Source of the DNA: Nitrospira sp. ND1
Lineage (GTDB): Bacteria; Nitrospirota; Nitrospiria; Nitrospirales; Nitrospiraceae
Assembly (NCBI RefSeq): GCF_900170025.1
Contig: NZ_FWEX01000006.1
Location: forward strand, 2,695,236 to 2,759,235
DNA length: 64,000 bases
Direction: 5' to 3'
Each line of letters begins with the position of its first letter. Position 1 is the stretch's first letter. The notes under the pieces are model-generated. The model was not told where the DNA came from, searched no databases, and saw only the letters and a program-made list of their open reading frames with translations. Below are positions 19,043 through 27,958 of the stretch, in pieces. A program made the translations under genes and the position numbers.

Positions 19043-19616
19043 TACGTACGACTGCTTCCCGTGAGTGTGCGCTGTCATTCAGAAACTCCTCCCTTAATAT
19101 TCCATAAATCTCCACATCCACAAATCGGCCGAAGCGGATGTAATGCTCGCGCATGCGGCCTTCGTAGGTCATCCCGATTTTTCGTAAGACACGCCCAGAG
19201 GCCGGGTTGTTGTGAAAGTGCGGGGCATAGATGCGGTGGAGCGACAGGCGTGTGAAGCCATAGTCGATCACGGCACGAACCGCTTCGGTGCAGTAGCCCC
19301 GGTTCCAGTAGTCGGTGCCGAGCCAGTAACTCAGGCGTGCAAGCTGGTGCTCGCTGGCGATGTCCATCCCGATCGAACCGATGAGTTGTTCCTCTTCAGC
19401 GAGGACAATGGCAATCGTGATGGCGGTGCCTGCGGCGAACTGCTCCTGTTGTTGAGCGATCAATTGTGCGGCGGCTTCGACCTCAAAGGGGTGAGGGAGC
19501 AACGTGCCTGCGGCGACTTCTTTTGCCCCTGCCAGGCGCTGCACGGTATCGGCATCGGAGGGCTGGAATTGCCGGAGAATCAGCCGTTCAGTATGGAGTG
19601 TCGGACAGGCATCCAT
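19032..19616 (-). CDS. GNAT acetyltransferase, RimJ/RimL type
   Basis: A 194-aa cytoplasmic N-acetyltransferase. The start segment TERLILRQFQPSDADT is the standard RimJ/RimL opening. Acetyl-CoA-binding strands follow (IGSIGMDIASEHQLARLSYW, then YWNRGYCTEAVRAVIDYGF), and the end SGRVLRKIGMTYEGRMREHY is typical. Substrates in this family are protein N-termini or small amines; none is indicated here. The ATG at 19616 is preferred over one four codons upstream because the family begins close to TERL. Confidence 0.88.
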   Translation of the reverse strand: MDACPTLHTERLILRQFQPSDADTVQRLAGAKEVAAGTLLPHPFEVEAAAQLIAQQQEQFAAGTAITIAIVLAEEEQLIGSIGMDIASEHQLARLSYWLGTDYWNRGYCTEAVRAVIDYGFTRLSLHRIYAPHFHNNPASGRVLRKIGMTYEGRMREHYIRFGRFVDVEIYGILREEFLNDSAHSREAVVRNDE

Positions 19617-19813
19617 CACGGTGATCACAACATAGTATTCCGCCTAAAACAACTGCCGCGTCCGGCATCGACCTTGATGCACGTCATCGGAGCCTGTCCA
19701 TTGACAGTGTTTCTTCATCCCGCCAGAATCCCGCTCGTCGAAACAGGACAGAGAAGTGCTTTGATCTTGCTTCCGGAATATCGACAGGTCGCAACGGAGA
19801 GGGGCAGATGATC

Positions 19814-20302
19814 ATGGCGGCGTTTAATCCACTCACTGCGCTACGCTCTCCGCGGGAGACGTTGGATGGGTACATCATCCTCCCGCGCTTAATCGACAAG
19901 GTGCGCGCACAGGCACGAGGCGAGCTTCCGGCAGCGTACCAGAGGAATCTGCTGCATCGCGGGGGCACGCTTGACGGGCGCTTCCTTGCTTTTACCGGGC
20001 TGGAAGGGGAGGCCTTGCGGGCGGTCATTCTCTCCTGCGAGACGGATGAGCCGGTGGCGCAATGGGTTGCCCAACATGCGACACGACATTCCGCCGACGA
20101 GAAACAGCGGTGGGCCGCCGAGGTTGAGGGCTATCGGCCGACTGGCCGTGTCCTTCTTTACCTGCAATCGACCGTGCCTGAACTGGCCGCCCAAATCGAT
20201 TGTGCCCTCGTGAGCCTGCTCGATCTCATCGATATGAATGAAGGCCGGCTTGCTGTCCCCGCACGGGGTGGCTCTGCAGATGTTGAGGAAAGAAGCGCCT
20301 GA
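19814..20302 (+). CDS. DUF5069-family protein
   Basis: A 162-aa protein whose N-terminus matches DUF5069 (LRSPRETLDGYIILPRLIDK, then ARGELPAAYQRNLLHR). GGAGAGGGG lies 9 nt before the ATG at 19814, which is better spaced than the ATG at 19808. The family is small, cytoplasmic and without assigned biochemical function. The gene is followed after 58 bp by a flavin-fold oxidase gene on the same strand. Confidence 0.75.
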   Translation: MAAFNPLTALRSPRETLDGYIILPRLIDKVRAQARGELPAAYQRNLLHRGGTLDGRFLAFTGLEGEALRAVILSCETDEPVAQWVAQHATRHSADEKQRWAAEVEGYRPTGRVLLYLQSTVPELAAQIDCALVSLLDLIDMNEGRLAVPARGGSADVEERSA

Positions 20303-20360
20303 GTGGTACGCCCCTCTGGGCGATGATTTCGGTCCCGAACAGATGAGAGGGGAAATTGCG

Positions 20361-20915
20361 GTGGCTCAACGATACAAGGAACTTTCAAAGACTCATATCG
20401 AATTCATCACCACACAGAAGTTGTTCTTTGTCGGAACGGCCACGGCGGAGAGCCGGGTAAATGTGTCGCCGAAAGGCATGGACTCGTTTCGGGTGCTCGG
20501 CCCCGCTCGCGTGGCATGGCTCAACGTCACCGGGAGCGGTAACGAATCCTCGGCCCATGTGCAGCATGACCCGCGTATGACGATCATGTTCTGCGCCTTC
20601 GAGGGCCAGCCGCTGGTCCTGCGCCTCTATGGCAGGGCGAAGGTGGTGCACAGGGGCGACTCCGAATGGCAGGAGTTTTTTGGTCTGTTCCCGCCGTTGC
20701 CCGGTGCCCGTCAGATTTTCGACGTGACTCTCGACCTCGTGCAAACGTCCTGCGGCATGGCAGTGCCCTATTTGTCGTACCTCGGCGACCGGGAGTCGCT
20801 GAGCGCCTGGGCTGAGAAGAAAGGCGACGAAGGGTTGAGGCGGTACCGGGAAGAAAAGAATCAGCTGAGTCTGGACGGTATTCCCACTCACATTGTCGAC
20901 AAAGAAGGGCACTGA
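20361..20915 (+). CDS. Pyridoxamine 5'-phosphate oxidase-family protein
   Basis: A 184-aa split-barrel FMN-binding-fold protein. I chose the GTG at 20361 because GAGGGGA lies 8 nt upstream and the product then begins VAQRYKELSKTHIEFI, close to the family pattern; an ATG at 20343 is the alternative. Segments FFVGTATAESRVNVSPKGMD and VAWLNVTGSGNESSAH match the FMN-binding strands, and RIMIMFCAFEG-like strands follow. These proteins reduce or bind flavin or heme-type cofactors. It probably forms an operon with the DUF5069 gene. Confidence 0.82.
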   Translation: MAQRYKELSKTHIEFITTQKLFFVGTATAESRVNVSPKGMDSFRVLGPARVAWLNVTGSGNESSAHVQHDPRMTIMFCAFEGQPLVLRLYGRAKVVHRGDSEWQEFFGLFPPLPGARQIFDVTLDLVQTSCGMAVPYLSYLGDRESLSAWAEKKGDEGLRRYREEKNQLSLDGIPTHIVDKEGH

Positions 20916-21039
20916 TCCCTTCTCGATCAGCATCATACGCATCCGCCCGGAACGCAGTCCCGCACACTTTTCCTCCGTTTCTTGACGCATTTCCGATTCA
21001 CGAGTAGGGTTTCGTTGGCCTTCTACTTAAGTGGAAACA

Positions 21040-21246
21040 ATGGACGTGGCGCAGGTCTTGATCGCGATCGTCGGGCTGGGAGCGGCTGTGACGACGTATT
21101 GCCTGATGCGATTTCCCCACATGCGCCGTGAGCGGTTCAGGCACTACGGGGCGTTTTCTATTGCGGTGTCGGTTCTCGGTGCACTGGCGGTCTTGCTGTT
21201 CTGCCTGGCCCTGCTCATCCTGCAGAATGCCTGGCGAGTCGGGTGA
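21040..21246 (+). CDS. Small two-helix membrane protein
   Basis: A 68-aa ORF with two strong transmembrane helices (VLIAIVGLGAAVTTYCLM and AVSVLGALAVLLFCLALLIL) separated by a basic loop (RFPHMRRERFRHYG), which predicts both termini on the periplasmic side. A GTG three codons upstream is an alternative start; the Shine-Dalgarno sequence is poor. The function is unknown. The 298 bp that follow (21247-21544) show nothing I can name. Confidence 0.45.
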   Translation: MDVAQVLIAIVGLGAAVTTYCLMRFPHMRRERFRHYGAFSIAVSVLGALAVLLFCLALLILQNAWRVG

Positions 21247-21544
21247 CGCGAGGGACAATTCATGCCTCTCATTCTCGGAACGATCGCAAATCGGCCTGTT
21301 CCAAAGTGAAGCATTGTCGCAGCGGCGCGACAGTTTCGTGCGCAAGATCATGAAAATCCCACCATGCGAGCAACTCTTCGCCGGCCGAGGTTGATCTGGC
21401 CGGGTCGGTCTGCTACGAATACTAGAGTGCGGCATCTGGCAGGAAGCTCATCGTTTTTCCCCAACTGAGCGTCCTTTCCTCACGTCGAGCCCATCAGCGG
21501 GTTCGAGTCGTTCCATTACAATCGACCGTTCCCCGCGCGGCTGT

Positions 21545-24500
21545 GTGAGACGCGTGGCGGACTATTTTTTGCGGGACGTTGAAACCACTATGGGCCTTGT
21601 CAGAACCGGTCATTCCCTTCAGCTGCTGCCACGGCGTGAAGCTGAGGCACAGGCGGATTGCCTTGAGTTCCCCAGGTTGTCCTTCAAGCCGCCCCCTCAC
21701 CCGGTCTCCATAGACCGGGTCGACTGGGTCTTTGCCGGGTTGCTCGCACTGTCCGTGGCGATCCTGTGCCTGCTGATCGCGCGATCCATGCCCTCGTTCC
21801 TGTTCCAGTCGATGGATTTCTGGTTCGAGGCCGACACGCTGCGCGAAATCTCGAACATGAGCCGGGTGCACGACGACCACTATCGGACGTCCGTGCATCC
21901 GTTGTTTTCGTTGATCACCTTCATCCCTGTCTATATTGCGAAGCATGCGTTGACCACCAGCCCGCTTCGAGCGGTGTTGCTCATCACCGGCGTGGTGGGC
22001 GGCTTGTGGGCCGGGACGTTGTACCTGCTGTTCCGCTTGCTTGGTTGTCGCAGACTGGATGCCTCGGTCTTCACGCTGCTCGGCCTGTGTAGCGCCTCGG
22101 CCCTGTTCTGGCTTCCGGTGCCCAACTCCTATTCCTGGGGATCGCTCTCGATCATGCTGGCCCTCGTGCTGCTGTTGTTCGCCGAGCAACGGACGTTCGG
22201 AGCTACGGCCTATGTGATCGCGAGTGCACTGACGCTCAGCTTTACCGTGACGAACTGGATGGCGGGTCTGCTGGTAACGCTGGTTCGATGGCCCTGGAAG
22301 CAGGCGGTGCAACTCTCCGTCAATGCGTTGTGTGTGGTGGTTTTGCTCTGGGGCGTGCAGAAGCTCATCTTTCCCACGGCCGAATTTTTTATCGGCCATC
22401 GCGAAGAGGCGGAGTTCATCAATCATCCCCAATCCGGGGGTGCCGCCAACGTCCTGTCGTCCCTGGTCTTCCACACGGTGGTTGCCCCGGATGTCCGGTT
22501 CATGAAAGACGATGCGTACACCCAGGCCAAGTCCGATTCGTTTCGCCTGTCCGAACGTCTGTCGTTTCAATTTTCCCGCCCGGGATCGGCCGGTCCGCTG
22601 GGGCTACTGGCCGTCGGACTCTGGTCGGCGTTGCTGTTGAATGGATTGTGGCGGCTGGTCACCCTCGATCACCATCTTCGGTTCCGCCTCGTCCTGGCCA
22701 GCCTGCTGGGGTTTGAGACTCTGCTGCACCTCCTCTATGGAGAAGAAACCTTCGTCTACAGTCTGAATTTTCTTCCGCTTCTCCTCGCCGTTGCCGCCTT
22801 GGGGGCCATCAGTCCCGGCCGTCGGGTCGTCGTGTCCCTGGCCGCGTTGCTCGCGCTCTGTGCCGGGCTGAACAACTGGCATCAGTTTCAGGAGGCCACG
22901 CGTTCGGCGACGCAGTTCACGCCGCAGCGTGAGCTCATGACGACGATGATGCAGCAGGATCCGGATCGACCCTGGCCCCGCTCGGTGGGGCATGTGCCGC
23001 TGGCGCTGCCTGGAACTCCCGAGGGCGGCACGGCCTATCACGAGCCGGGCGGGGATTTCAGTCCGCATGTTCCGAGCTTCGGCGTCTCAATCTGGCTCTG
23101 CGATGCCAACGGGCTTCCGGTCGTCACCAGCCAGACGGTACCGCTCAGCGATATCCAGCAGCGGTTCGCACCCTCTACGCATCCGAACATTCCGGCCATT
23201 GTCACGAAGACACCCTACTATCAGGCGACCTGGTCGCGTCTGGATGCCACGCATTGGGAACTGCGGTTCAAAAATTACACGAACCATGCTCCCGCGATTC
23301 TCATTCGCAGCGTGGGCCCGGCCGGCGGGCCCGTGACCGCGTTGGACTGGGACGGGGAGGAGATCGGGATCAACCATCGTTGGGCGGTGAAGGCGACGCC
23401 TGCTCCCGGCGCGATTACCTTGGGGGATGAGAATACGCCCGATTGGATGACCGCGCAGTCATCGGTCAAGTCCTGGAGCGGCGCGTCCGGCTGGGGGTAC
23501 GCGCGCATGAAGTTTGCGTCGGCCTCAACGAGGAAGGACGATGAAGTTCGTGTGGTGCTTGCCGATTTGCAGCCGCCCGTCGAAATCCAGACGCACTACA
23601 CACATCCCTCGAAGCGGGCTCGTCTCGCGCTACCCGAGCCACGTCTGCAGGCCTCCATGGATGCGCAAATCACGCATCTCATGATGAGTCTCGTCGACGA
23701 TGAAACCCGCCCCGGCGATCCCACGTTTTACTACCGTGCCTGGCATCGACAGGGTTCATACATTACGGCGGCGCTGGCGCGGGCCGGCGATCCTCATGTC
23801 AGCCGGGTCCTTTCACAATTTCTGGCCTCGCATGATTTTGCCGGTGGCTCCGGCCCCGAAGCCGATGCCCCCGGGCTGGCCATCTGGGCGTTGGTCGAGT
23901 CGGCTGCGTATATCGCCGATCCAGTCCACGATCAGTGGCTCTGGCCGCATATCCTCCGGAAAGCCCAACGGATCGAAGGCATGTTGACGGCCCGGGCGCC
24001 GCTTGTGGAACCCTATTGGATTCCCTCGCCCCACGACTTCAATCACAGTCGGCAGACCAGGACGGCGCTGTTGGCCCAACCGGCGCGTGACGGCCTGATC
24101 GTCGGCCGCGTCGGAGAGGACTGGCCGTTGCTCTATGTGAATGCCGTCAGTTATCGCGGGTTGCTCGCTGCCGCTGACTTCGCCGAACGACTGGGGAAAC
24201 GTCAACAGGCGGCTCGTTGGCGACAGCATGCCCGCGGGTTGGAGGCGAGTTGGCAGCGCCAGTTTCCCACCGGGTCGCCGGACAGCGTCACGTACCCCGT
24301 CAGTTTGCGTGCATTGGCCGGGTCTGCCACCCGCCGCACCCAGTTGGGACAACCGATGACGACGTATCGTCCCCCTGCGGTGTCCCCGACGGCGGCAACC
24401 CAACTGACTCAGGCACATCGGGCATTGCGGCTTGGCCGACCGGAAGCAGTCTGGGCGACGCTTCATCAGCTCTGGAGTCACCAGGCCTCGCCGGGCCTGT

Positions 24501-24883
24501 ATACCTGGGACGCGCTGCGGCCGACGCAGGATGAAGTGGCGGATGGCTGGCAATATGCGCGGGGCTGGCACAATGAAACCGCCGTCTCGCCGGACTATGA
24601 AACGGCGGCGTTGCTGCTTTTATTGCAACAGGACATGCTGGCCTATCTCGATGAGGCGGCGGCGGAGCCCACGGTGGTGCTGGGCGCCGGTATTACCCAG
24701 GCTTGGCTTCCACAACCGATGGCGGTGTCCAACCTCGCCCTTCCCGGCGGCTCCATTACGTGGCAATGGGACGGGCAGAAGATGCGGGTGACGCTACGCG
24801 GGCCTGTGCGAAAAATTCAGTTGGGTTCGGCGTTTCCGCCCGGCACCGAGCTCGCCGTCGTGCAGAAGCCGCTGCGCCCTTGA
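21545..24883 (+). CDS. Large polytopic membrane protein with C-terminal alpha/alpha-toroid-like domain
   Basis: 1112 aa. After about 55 residues there are about ten transmembrane helices (residues 60-470), with an Asp-containing first loop (SMDFWFEADTLREISN) and VHPLFSLITF, a layout resembling GT-C glycosyltransferases or O-antigen-type transporters. Residues about 490-700 are a soluble beta-rich region. Residues about 720-1110 look like a six-hairpin glycosidase-like domain with repeated Trp/His-rich helix pairs (FYYRAWHRQGSYITAAL, WIPSPHDFNHSRQTR, YARGWHNETAVSPDYETAALLL). This suggests an envelope polysaccharide-modifying protein, but I cannot assign a family. The GTG at 21545 and an ATG at 21590 are both possible starts. 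Confidence 0.7.
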   Translation: MRRVADYFLRDVETTMGLVRTGHSLQLLPRREAEAQADCLEFPRLSFKPPPHPVSIDRVDWVFAGLLALSVAILCLLIARSMPSFLFQSMDFWFEADTLREISNMSRVHDDHYRTSVHPLFSLITFIPVYIAKHALTTSPLRAVLLITGVVGGLWAGTLYLLFRLLGCRRLDASVFTLLGLCSASALFWLPVPNSYSWGSLSIMLALVLLLFAEQRTFGATAYVIASALTLSFTVTNWMAGLLVTLVRWPWKQAVQLSVNALCVVVLLWGVQKLIFPTAEFFIGHREEAEFINHPQSGGAANVLSSLVFHTVVAPDVRFMKDDAYTQAKSDSFRLSERLSFQFSRPGSAGPLGLLAVGLWSALLLNGLWRLVTLDHHLRFRLVLASLLGFETLLHLLYGEETFVYSLNFLPLLLAVAALGAISPGRRVVVSLAALLALCAGLNNWHQFQEATRSATQFTPQRELMTTMMQQDPDRPWPRSVGHVPLALPGTPEGGTAYHEPGGDFSPHVPSFGVSIWLCDANGLPVVTSQTVPLSDIQQRFAPSTHPNIPAIVTKTPYYQATWSRLDATHWELRFKNYTNHAPAILIRSVGPAGGPVTALDWDGEEIGINHRWAVKATPAPGAITLGDENTPDWMTAQSSVKSWSGASGWGYARMKFASASTRKDDEVRVVLADLQPPVEIQTHYTHPSKRARLALPEPRLQASMDAQITHLMMSLVDDETRPGDPTFYYRAWHRQGSYITAALARAGDPHVSRVLSQFLASHDFAGGSGPEADAPGLAIWALVESAAYIADPVHDQWLWPHILRKAQRIEGMLTARAPLVEPYWIPSPHDFNHSRQTRTALLAQPARDGLIVGRVGEDWPLLYVNAVSYRGLLAAADFAERLGKRQQAARWRQHARGLEASWQRQFPTGSPDSVTYPVSLRALAGSATRRTQLGQPMTTYRPPAVSPTAATQLTQAHRALRLGRPEAVWATLHQLWSHQASPGLYTWDALRPTQDEVADGWQYARGWHNETAVSPDYETAALLLLLQQDMLAYLDEAAAEPTVVLGAGITQAWLPQPMAVSNLALPGGSITWQWDGQKMRVTLRGPVRKIQLGSAFPPGTELAVVQKPLRP

Positions 24884-24925
24884 GTCGGCTGTCGGCCATC
24901 GGCCATTCACTTGAGTCTTCTGCGT

Positions 24926-26698
24926 TCAGAATCCCCGTCCACCACCGCCGCCGAATCCGCCGCCTGACGATCCGCCCCCTCCGAACCCAGACCCGCCGGA
25001 ACTACGTGGGGCCGATGTCATGGTGGTACCGGTGCGCGTGGCCATATCGCCCATGCGGCTGGTGAAGCCGCGGGTGTTGAACTGCGCCATCTCGGTTCCC
25101 TGGTACCAGGCCGGCGGGGTCATCACGATCGACTCGAAGGCCCCTGCCCAATTTTTCTCCACCCCGAGCGCCATCGCGTAGGGGAGAAATTTCTCGAACA
25201 GTTCCGGAGTCTTGATGACTCGATCGAAACGGTCGACTTCCACGCGGGTCAGAAATTCTTCGAATCCCAAGACGCCCTCAAGGGCCCTGCTGCCTTGCAG
25301 GGTGCGGGCCGGCATGATGCGTCCGAACCCGACCACAATCAGGCCAGACAGAGCGCCGGCCCCGAGGAATGTCAGCGGCGCCATGCCCCATCGGTCGGCG
25401 AGTGCGGAGAGGGCGAAGGTCAAGAGCATCCCCAACACGATCCCGCCGATCAGATACCCCTGCTTCACCCGATCGGGCCGCTGCGTATAGTACTTCCGCT
25501 TTTGGAGCGACTCAAAGATCGCGTCCTGAATGGGGGGGAGGGATCTGTAGAAGCGATTTTCGAGCGAGCTCAGCGAGACGTCATCGGTGGTGCTGTCTTT
25601 GAACAGGGCTTCCAGCAGGAGCCGCTCGTAGATTGGTAGGGTCGTCCACTCCTGGGAGGGCTTGGTGCGATGAAATCGATAGTCGGTACTCGACCAGAGG
25701 CCGAACAAGTGCTCGGCCTTCTGTTCGGCAATTCGAAGGTATCCTCGCACGGCGAGATCGACCACGGTGGCGGTGAGATCGCGAGTATCGGGACTATCGT
25801 CCACGAGCGTGCCGGCTTCGGCCGGGGTCAGTCGATCCGGTGGTTCGTAGAGTACTGTGATGGGCCGGAGTCGCGGGTCTCTGCCTCGCGTGGCCCACAG
25901 CCGATACATCACGATGAAGACGAGTAGGGGAATCCCCAATGCCCAGTTGCTCACGAGGAACGTGTGTGTCTGATCCAACGCGGTCGGAGCGGCGACGATG
26001 CCCTTGTCCCAGCCGACGACGGCGGTGAGGCCCTCGCGAATACCGAGGGCGCGTGTCATGGTCATCTCCACGCCGGCTCCGACGATCTCAACCGTCGCCG
26101 CGGCCTCGCGCGCGCCATAGGCTCCCGTGAAGGCTTGGGCACGGATGCCTGTGGTATGCGGCGGGAGAATGATCCGCACGGAAGCCTGCTCGATGGGCAC
26201 ATCCCATTCGTCGCCGGTGACGTTCCAATAGAGTTCGTCGTGATCCTCGAAAAATTTCAGCCCGTTTCTCACGCGATACTTCAAGACGAACGTGCGGGTC
26301 GCATCGGTCGCGCCGGGAATCCAGATCTTCAAATTCCGGTAGTGCCGCTCCCGGCTGCTTTCGAATGTGAGGGGAGTGCCCTGTTCGTCCGTGACGGTGA
26401 CTCGATCCAGCAGGAGGCTGTAATTGAAGCCTTGCGGGGTTCGATATTCGACGGGAATCAGCCGCTCGATTCCGTTCCATGCCCCTTCGAAGCGGGGGCT
26501 GACGGTCTCGGTGACCAGCAGGTCGCCGCCGGACAGGACTTGAAGCTCAACGTCGAACCGGCTGAGCACGAACGAACGGGCTGCCGCAGGGAGGAGTTGG
26601 CTGAAGGTGAGGAAGCAGAGCAGGGGGACGATGAGCAGGCGCGGCGCAAGCCTTGGACTTCGCCCGGCGCTCACATGTGGACCGGCGGGTCGGCCCAC
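24926..26698 (-). CDS. DUF2207 membrane protein
   Basis: About 590 aa. It begins with a signal or TM segment (LLIVPLLCFLTFSQLLPAAA) followed by the extracytoplasmic DUF2207 beta domain (LLVTETVSPRFEGAWNGIER, WIPGATDATRTFVLKYRV). A TM helix (WALGIPLLVFIVMYRLW) precedes a cytoplasmic region, then two more helices, and a Gly/Ser/Phe-rich tail (GGGFGGGG). The open frame extends to 26944 but that part is antisense-like and overlaps lemA. I prefer the GTG at 26698, one base after the lemA stop; the GTG at 26674 is an alternative. It pairs with LemA, a very common arrangement of unknown but envelope-linked function. Confidence 0.85.
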   Translation of the reverse strand: MGRPAGPHVSAGRSPRLAPRLLIVPLLCFLTFSQLLPAAARSFVLSRFDVELQVLSGGDLLVTETVSPRFEGAWNGIERLIPVEYRTPQGFNYSLLLDRVTVTDEQGTPLTFESSRERHYRNLKIWIPGATDATRTFVLKYRVRNGLKFFEDHDELYWNVTGDEWDVPIEQASVRIILPPHTTGIRAQAFTGAYGAREAAATVEIVGAGVEMTMTRALGIREGLTAVVGWDKGIVAAPTALDQTHTFLVSNWALGIPLLVFIVMYRLWATRGRDPRLRPITVLYEPPDRLTPAEAGTLVDDSPDTRDLTATVVDLAVRGYLRIAEQKAEHLFGLWSSTDYRFHRTKPSQEWTTLPIYERLLLEALFKDSTTDDVSLSSLENRFYRSLPPIQDAIFESLQKRKYYTQRPDRVKQGYLIGGIVLGMLLTFALSALADRWGMAPLTFLGAGALSGLIVVGFGRIMPARTLQGSRALEGVLGFEEFLTRVEVDRFDRVIKTPELFEKFLPYAMALGVEKNWAGAFESIVMTPPAWYQGTEMAQFNTRGFTSRMGDMATRTGTTMTSAPRSSGGSGFGGGGSSGGGFGGGGGRGF

Positions 26699-26699
26699 G

Positions 26700-27248
26700 T
26701 TAAAACTGCACCTTGGGTGGCTCGCGCTGGGTGGTGTCCGTGAGTTCGAAGAACTGGCGGCCGACGAAATTGAACCAGCCGGCAATGAGGTTGGTGGGGA
26801 TCTCCTGGGTCTTCGCATTGTAGTCGCGGACCACGGCGTTGTAGTAGCGCCTGGCGTTCTGCACGGCGTCTTCGATCTGATTGAGGCTGCCCTGGAGTTG
26901 ATTGAAGGCCTCCACCGCCCGCAATTGCGGGTAGGCTTCGGCAAGCGCGAACAGCGATTTCAGGGATTGAGTGAGTTGAGTTTCTGCGGTGCCTTTCGCC
27001 TCCGGCCCCTGAGCCGACATGGCTTTCGCCCGGGCGTTGATCACAGCTTCCAGCGCTCCCTTTTCGTGAGCGGCATAGGCCTTGACGGTCTCCACGAGGT
27101 TGGGGATCAGATCGTACCGGCGCTTGAGCTGCACGTCGATATCGGCCCAGGCGCTGTCGCAAGCGGCACGGAGACGGACGAGCGAGTTATACATGCCGAT
27201 GACGATCATCACGAGCAGCACCAGCGCGACGACGACGATCCAGCCCAT
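26700..27248 (-). CDS. lemA: LemA family protein
   Basis: A 182-aa protein with an N-terminal membrane anchor (IVVVALVLLVMIVIGMYNSL) followed by the four-helix LemA domain, including the hallmark RLRAACDSAWADIDVQLKRR, YDLIPNLVETVKAYAAHEKG and YNAVVRDYNAKTQEIPTNL. The bulk is predicted outside the cytoplasm. It is immediately upstream of the DUF2207 gene on the same strand (1-bp gap), so the two make one operon. Confidence 0.95.
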   Translation of the reverse strand: MGWIVVVALVLLVMIVIGMYNSLVRLRAACDSAWADIDVQLKRRYDLIPNLVETVKAYAAHEKGALEAVINARAKAMSAQGPEAKGTAETQLTQSLKSLFALAEAYPQLRAVEAFNQLQGSLNQIEDAVQNARRYYNAVVRDYNAKTQEIPTNLIAGWFNFVGRQFFELTDTTQREPPKVQF

Positions 27249-27517
27249 CGGTGTCTCCTTGCGGATTTGGGTGAAGGTACGTATGAAGCTTGGTCGATGA
27301 TAGCCTGCCCCTCGAAATCTGTAAAGCCGACGCGGGTTCCTTGCCTAGCCACAGACCGAGGCGCCCGGGGTTCCTGCGCTATAGGTAGGTCTGCGGGCTC
27401 GGTCGGCCGCGCGTGACTTTCTCCAGAACCCCGGGTATCCTCCCCGCGGCATGAACTGCTTCGGGGCAATGGTCTTCGATCCATTAGCCGGGATGTGGGC
27501 GATTCAAGGAGGTATGT

Positions 27518-27847
27518 ATGCTGCGTCGTGGGGAACGAGTCGGGCCGGGTAGGATTGTGCTGCTCCTCTGTTTACTGGGCGGGTCTTTCGGCACGCTCCC
27601 TGCCGTGTTGGCTGAGGAGACGGCAGTGGAACTCAATAGTCCGGAGGTCCTACGGCAGGTTCTCGAACAGCAGAGGGGCAAACGGGTGAAGATCAAGCTG
27701 CTCTCCGGGCAGGATCTCGATGGGAAGGTGGCCAGGGTTGGAACGCAGGCGGTGGTGCTCAGTGAGCTGGGCGGAATGGAATTCTTCGATGCCACTCTGC
27801 GGCTCGACCAAGTGGCCGCTGTGGTCGTGAAGACCCGGTCGAAATAG
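27518..27847 (+). CDS. Small secreted protein with LSm/SH3-like beta domain
   Basis: A 109-aa protein with a textbook AAGGAGG ribosome-binding site and a signal peptide (IVLLLCLLGGSFGTLPAVLA). The mature domain has a five-strand pattern (KRVKIKLLSGQDLDGKVARV, then QAVVLSEL, ATLRLDQVAAVVVKT) with GxxLxGxV spacing reminiscent of LSm or SH3-like barrels. I know no named family for it. It is monocistronic and 112 bp upstream of the sigma-54 regulator, on the same strand. Confidence 0.7.
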   Translation: MLRRGERVGPGRIVLLLCLLGGSFGTLPAVLAEETAVELNSPEVLRQVLEQQRGKRVKIKLLSGQDLDGKVARVGTQAVVLSELGGMEFFDATLRLDQVAAVVVKTRSK

Positions 27848-27958
27848 CGCCCTGCTACCTGCTTCCGGTTTTCCGACAGCCGGGGAATCGGGCTTCACCA
27901 GGTGAGGCCTCCATTCTCCAGTTGCGTCCGGACATCCAGACTCTCCATACTATTCCCC

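Noticed and set aside
21495-21515. GGTTCGAGTC resembling a tRNA T-loop
   Set aside because: No matching acceptor, D-arm or anticodon arm upstream or downstream.
26699-26944. N-terminal extension of the DUF2207 gene into lemA
   Set aside because: The sequence is Ser/Pro/Arg-rich and antisense-like in character; it overlaps a conserved LemA domain, and the signal peptide of DUF2207 begins well downstream.
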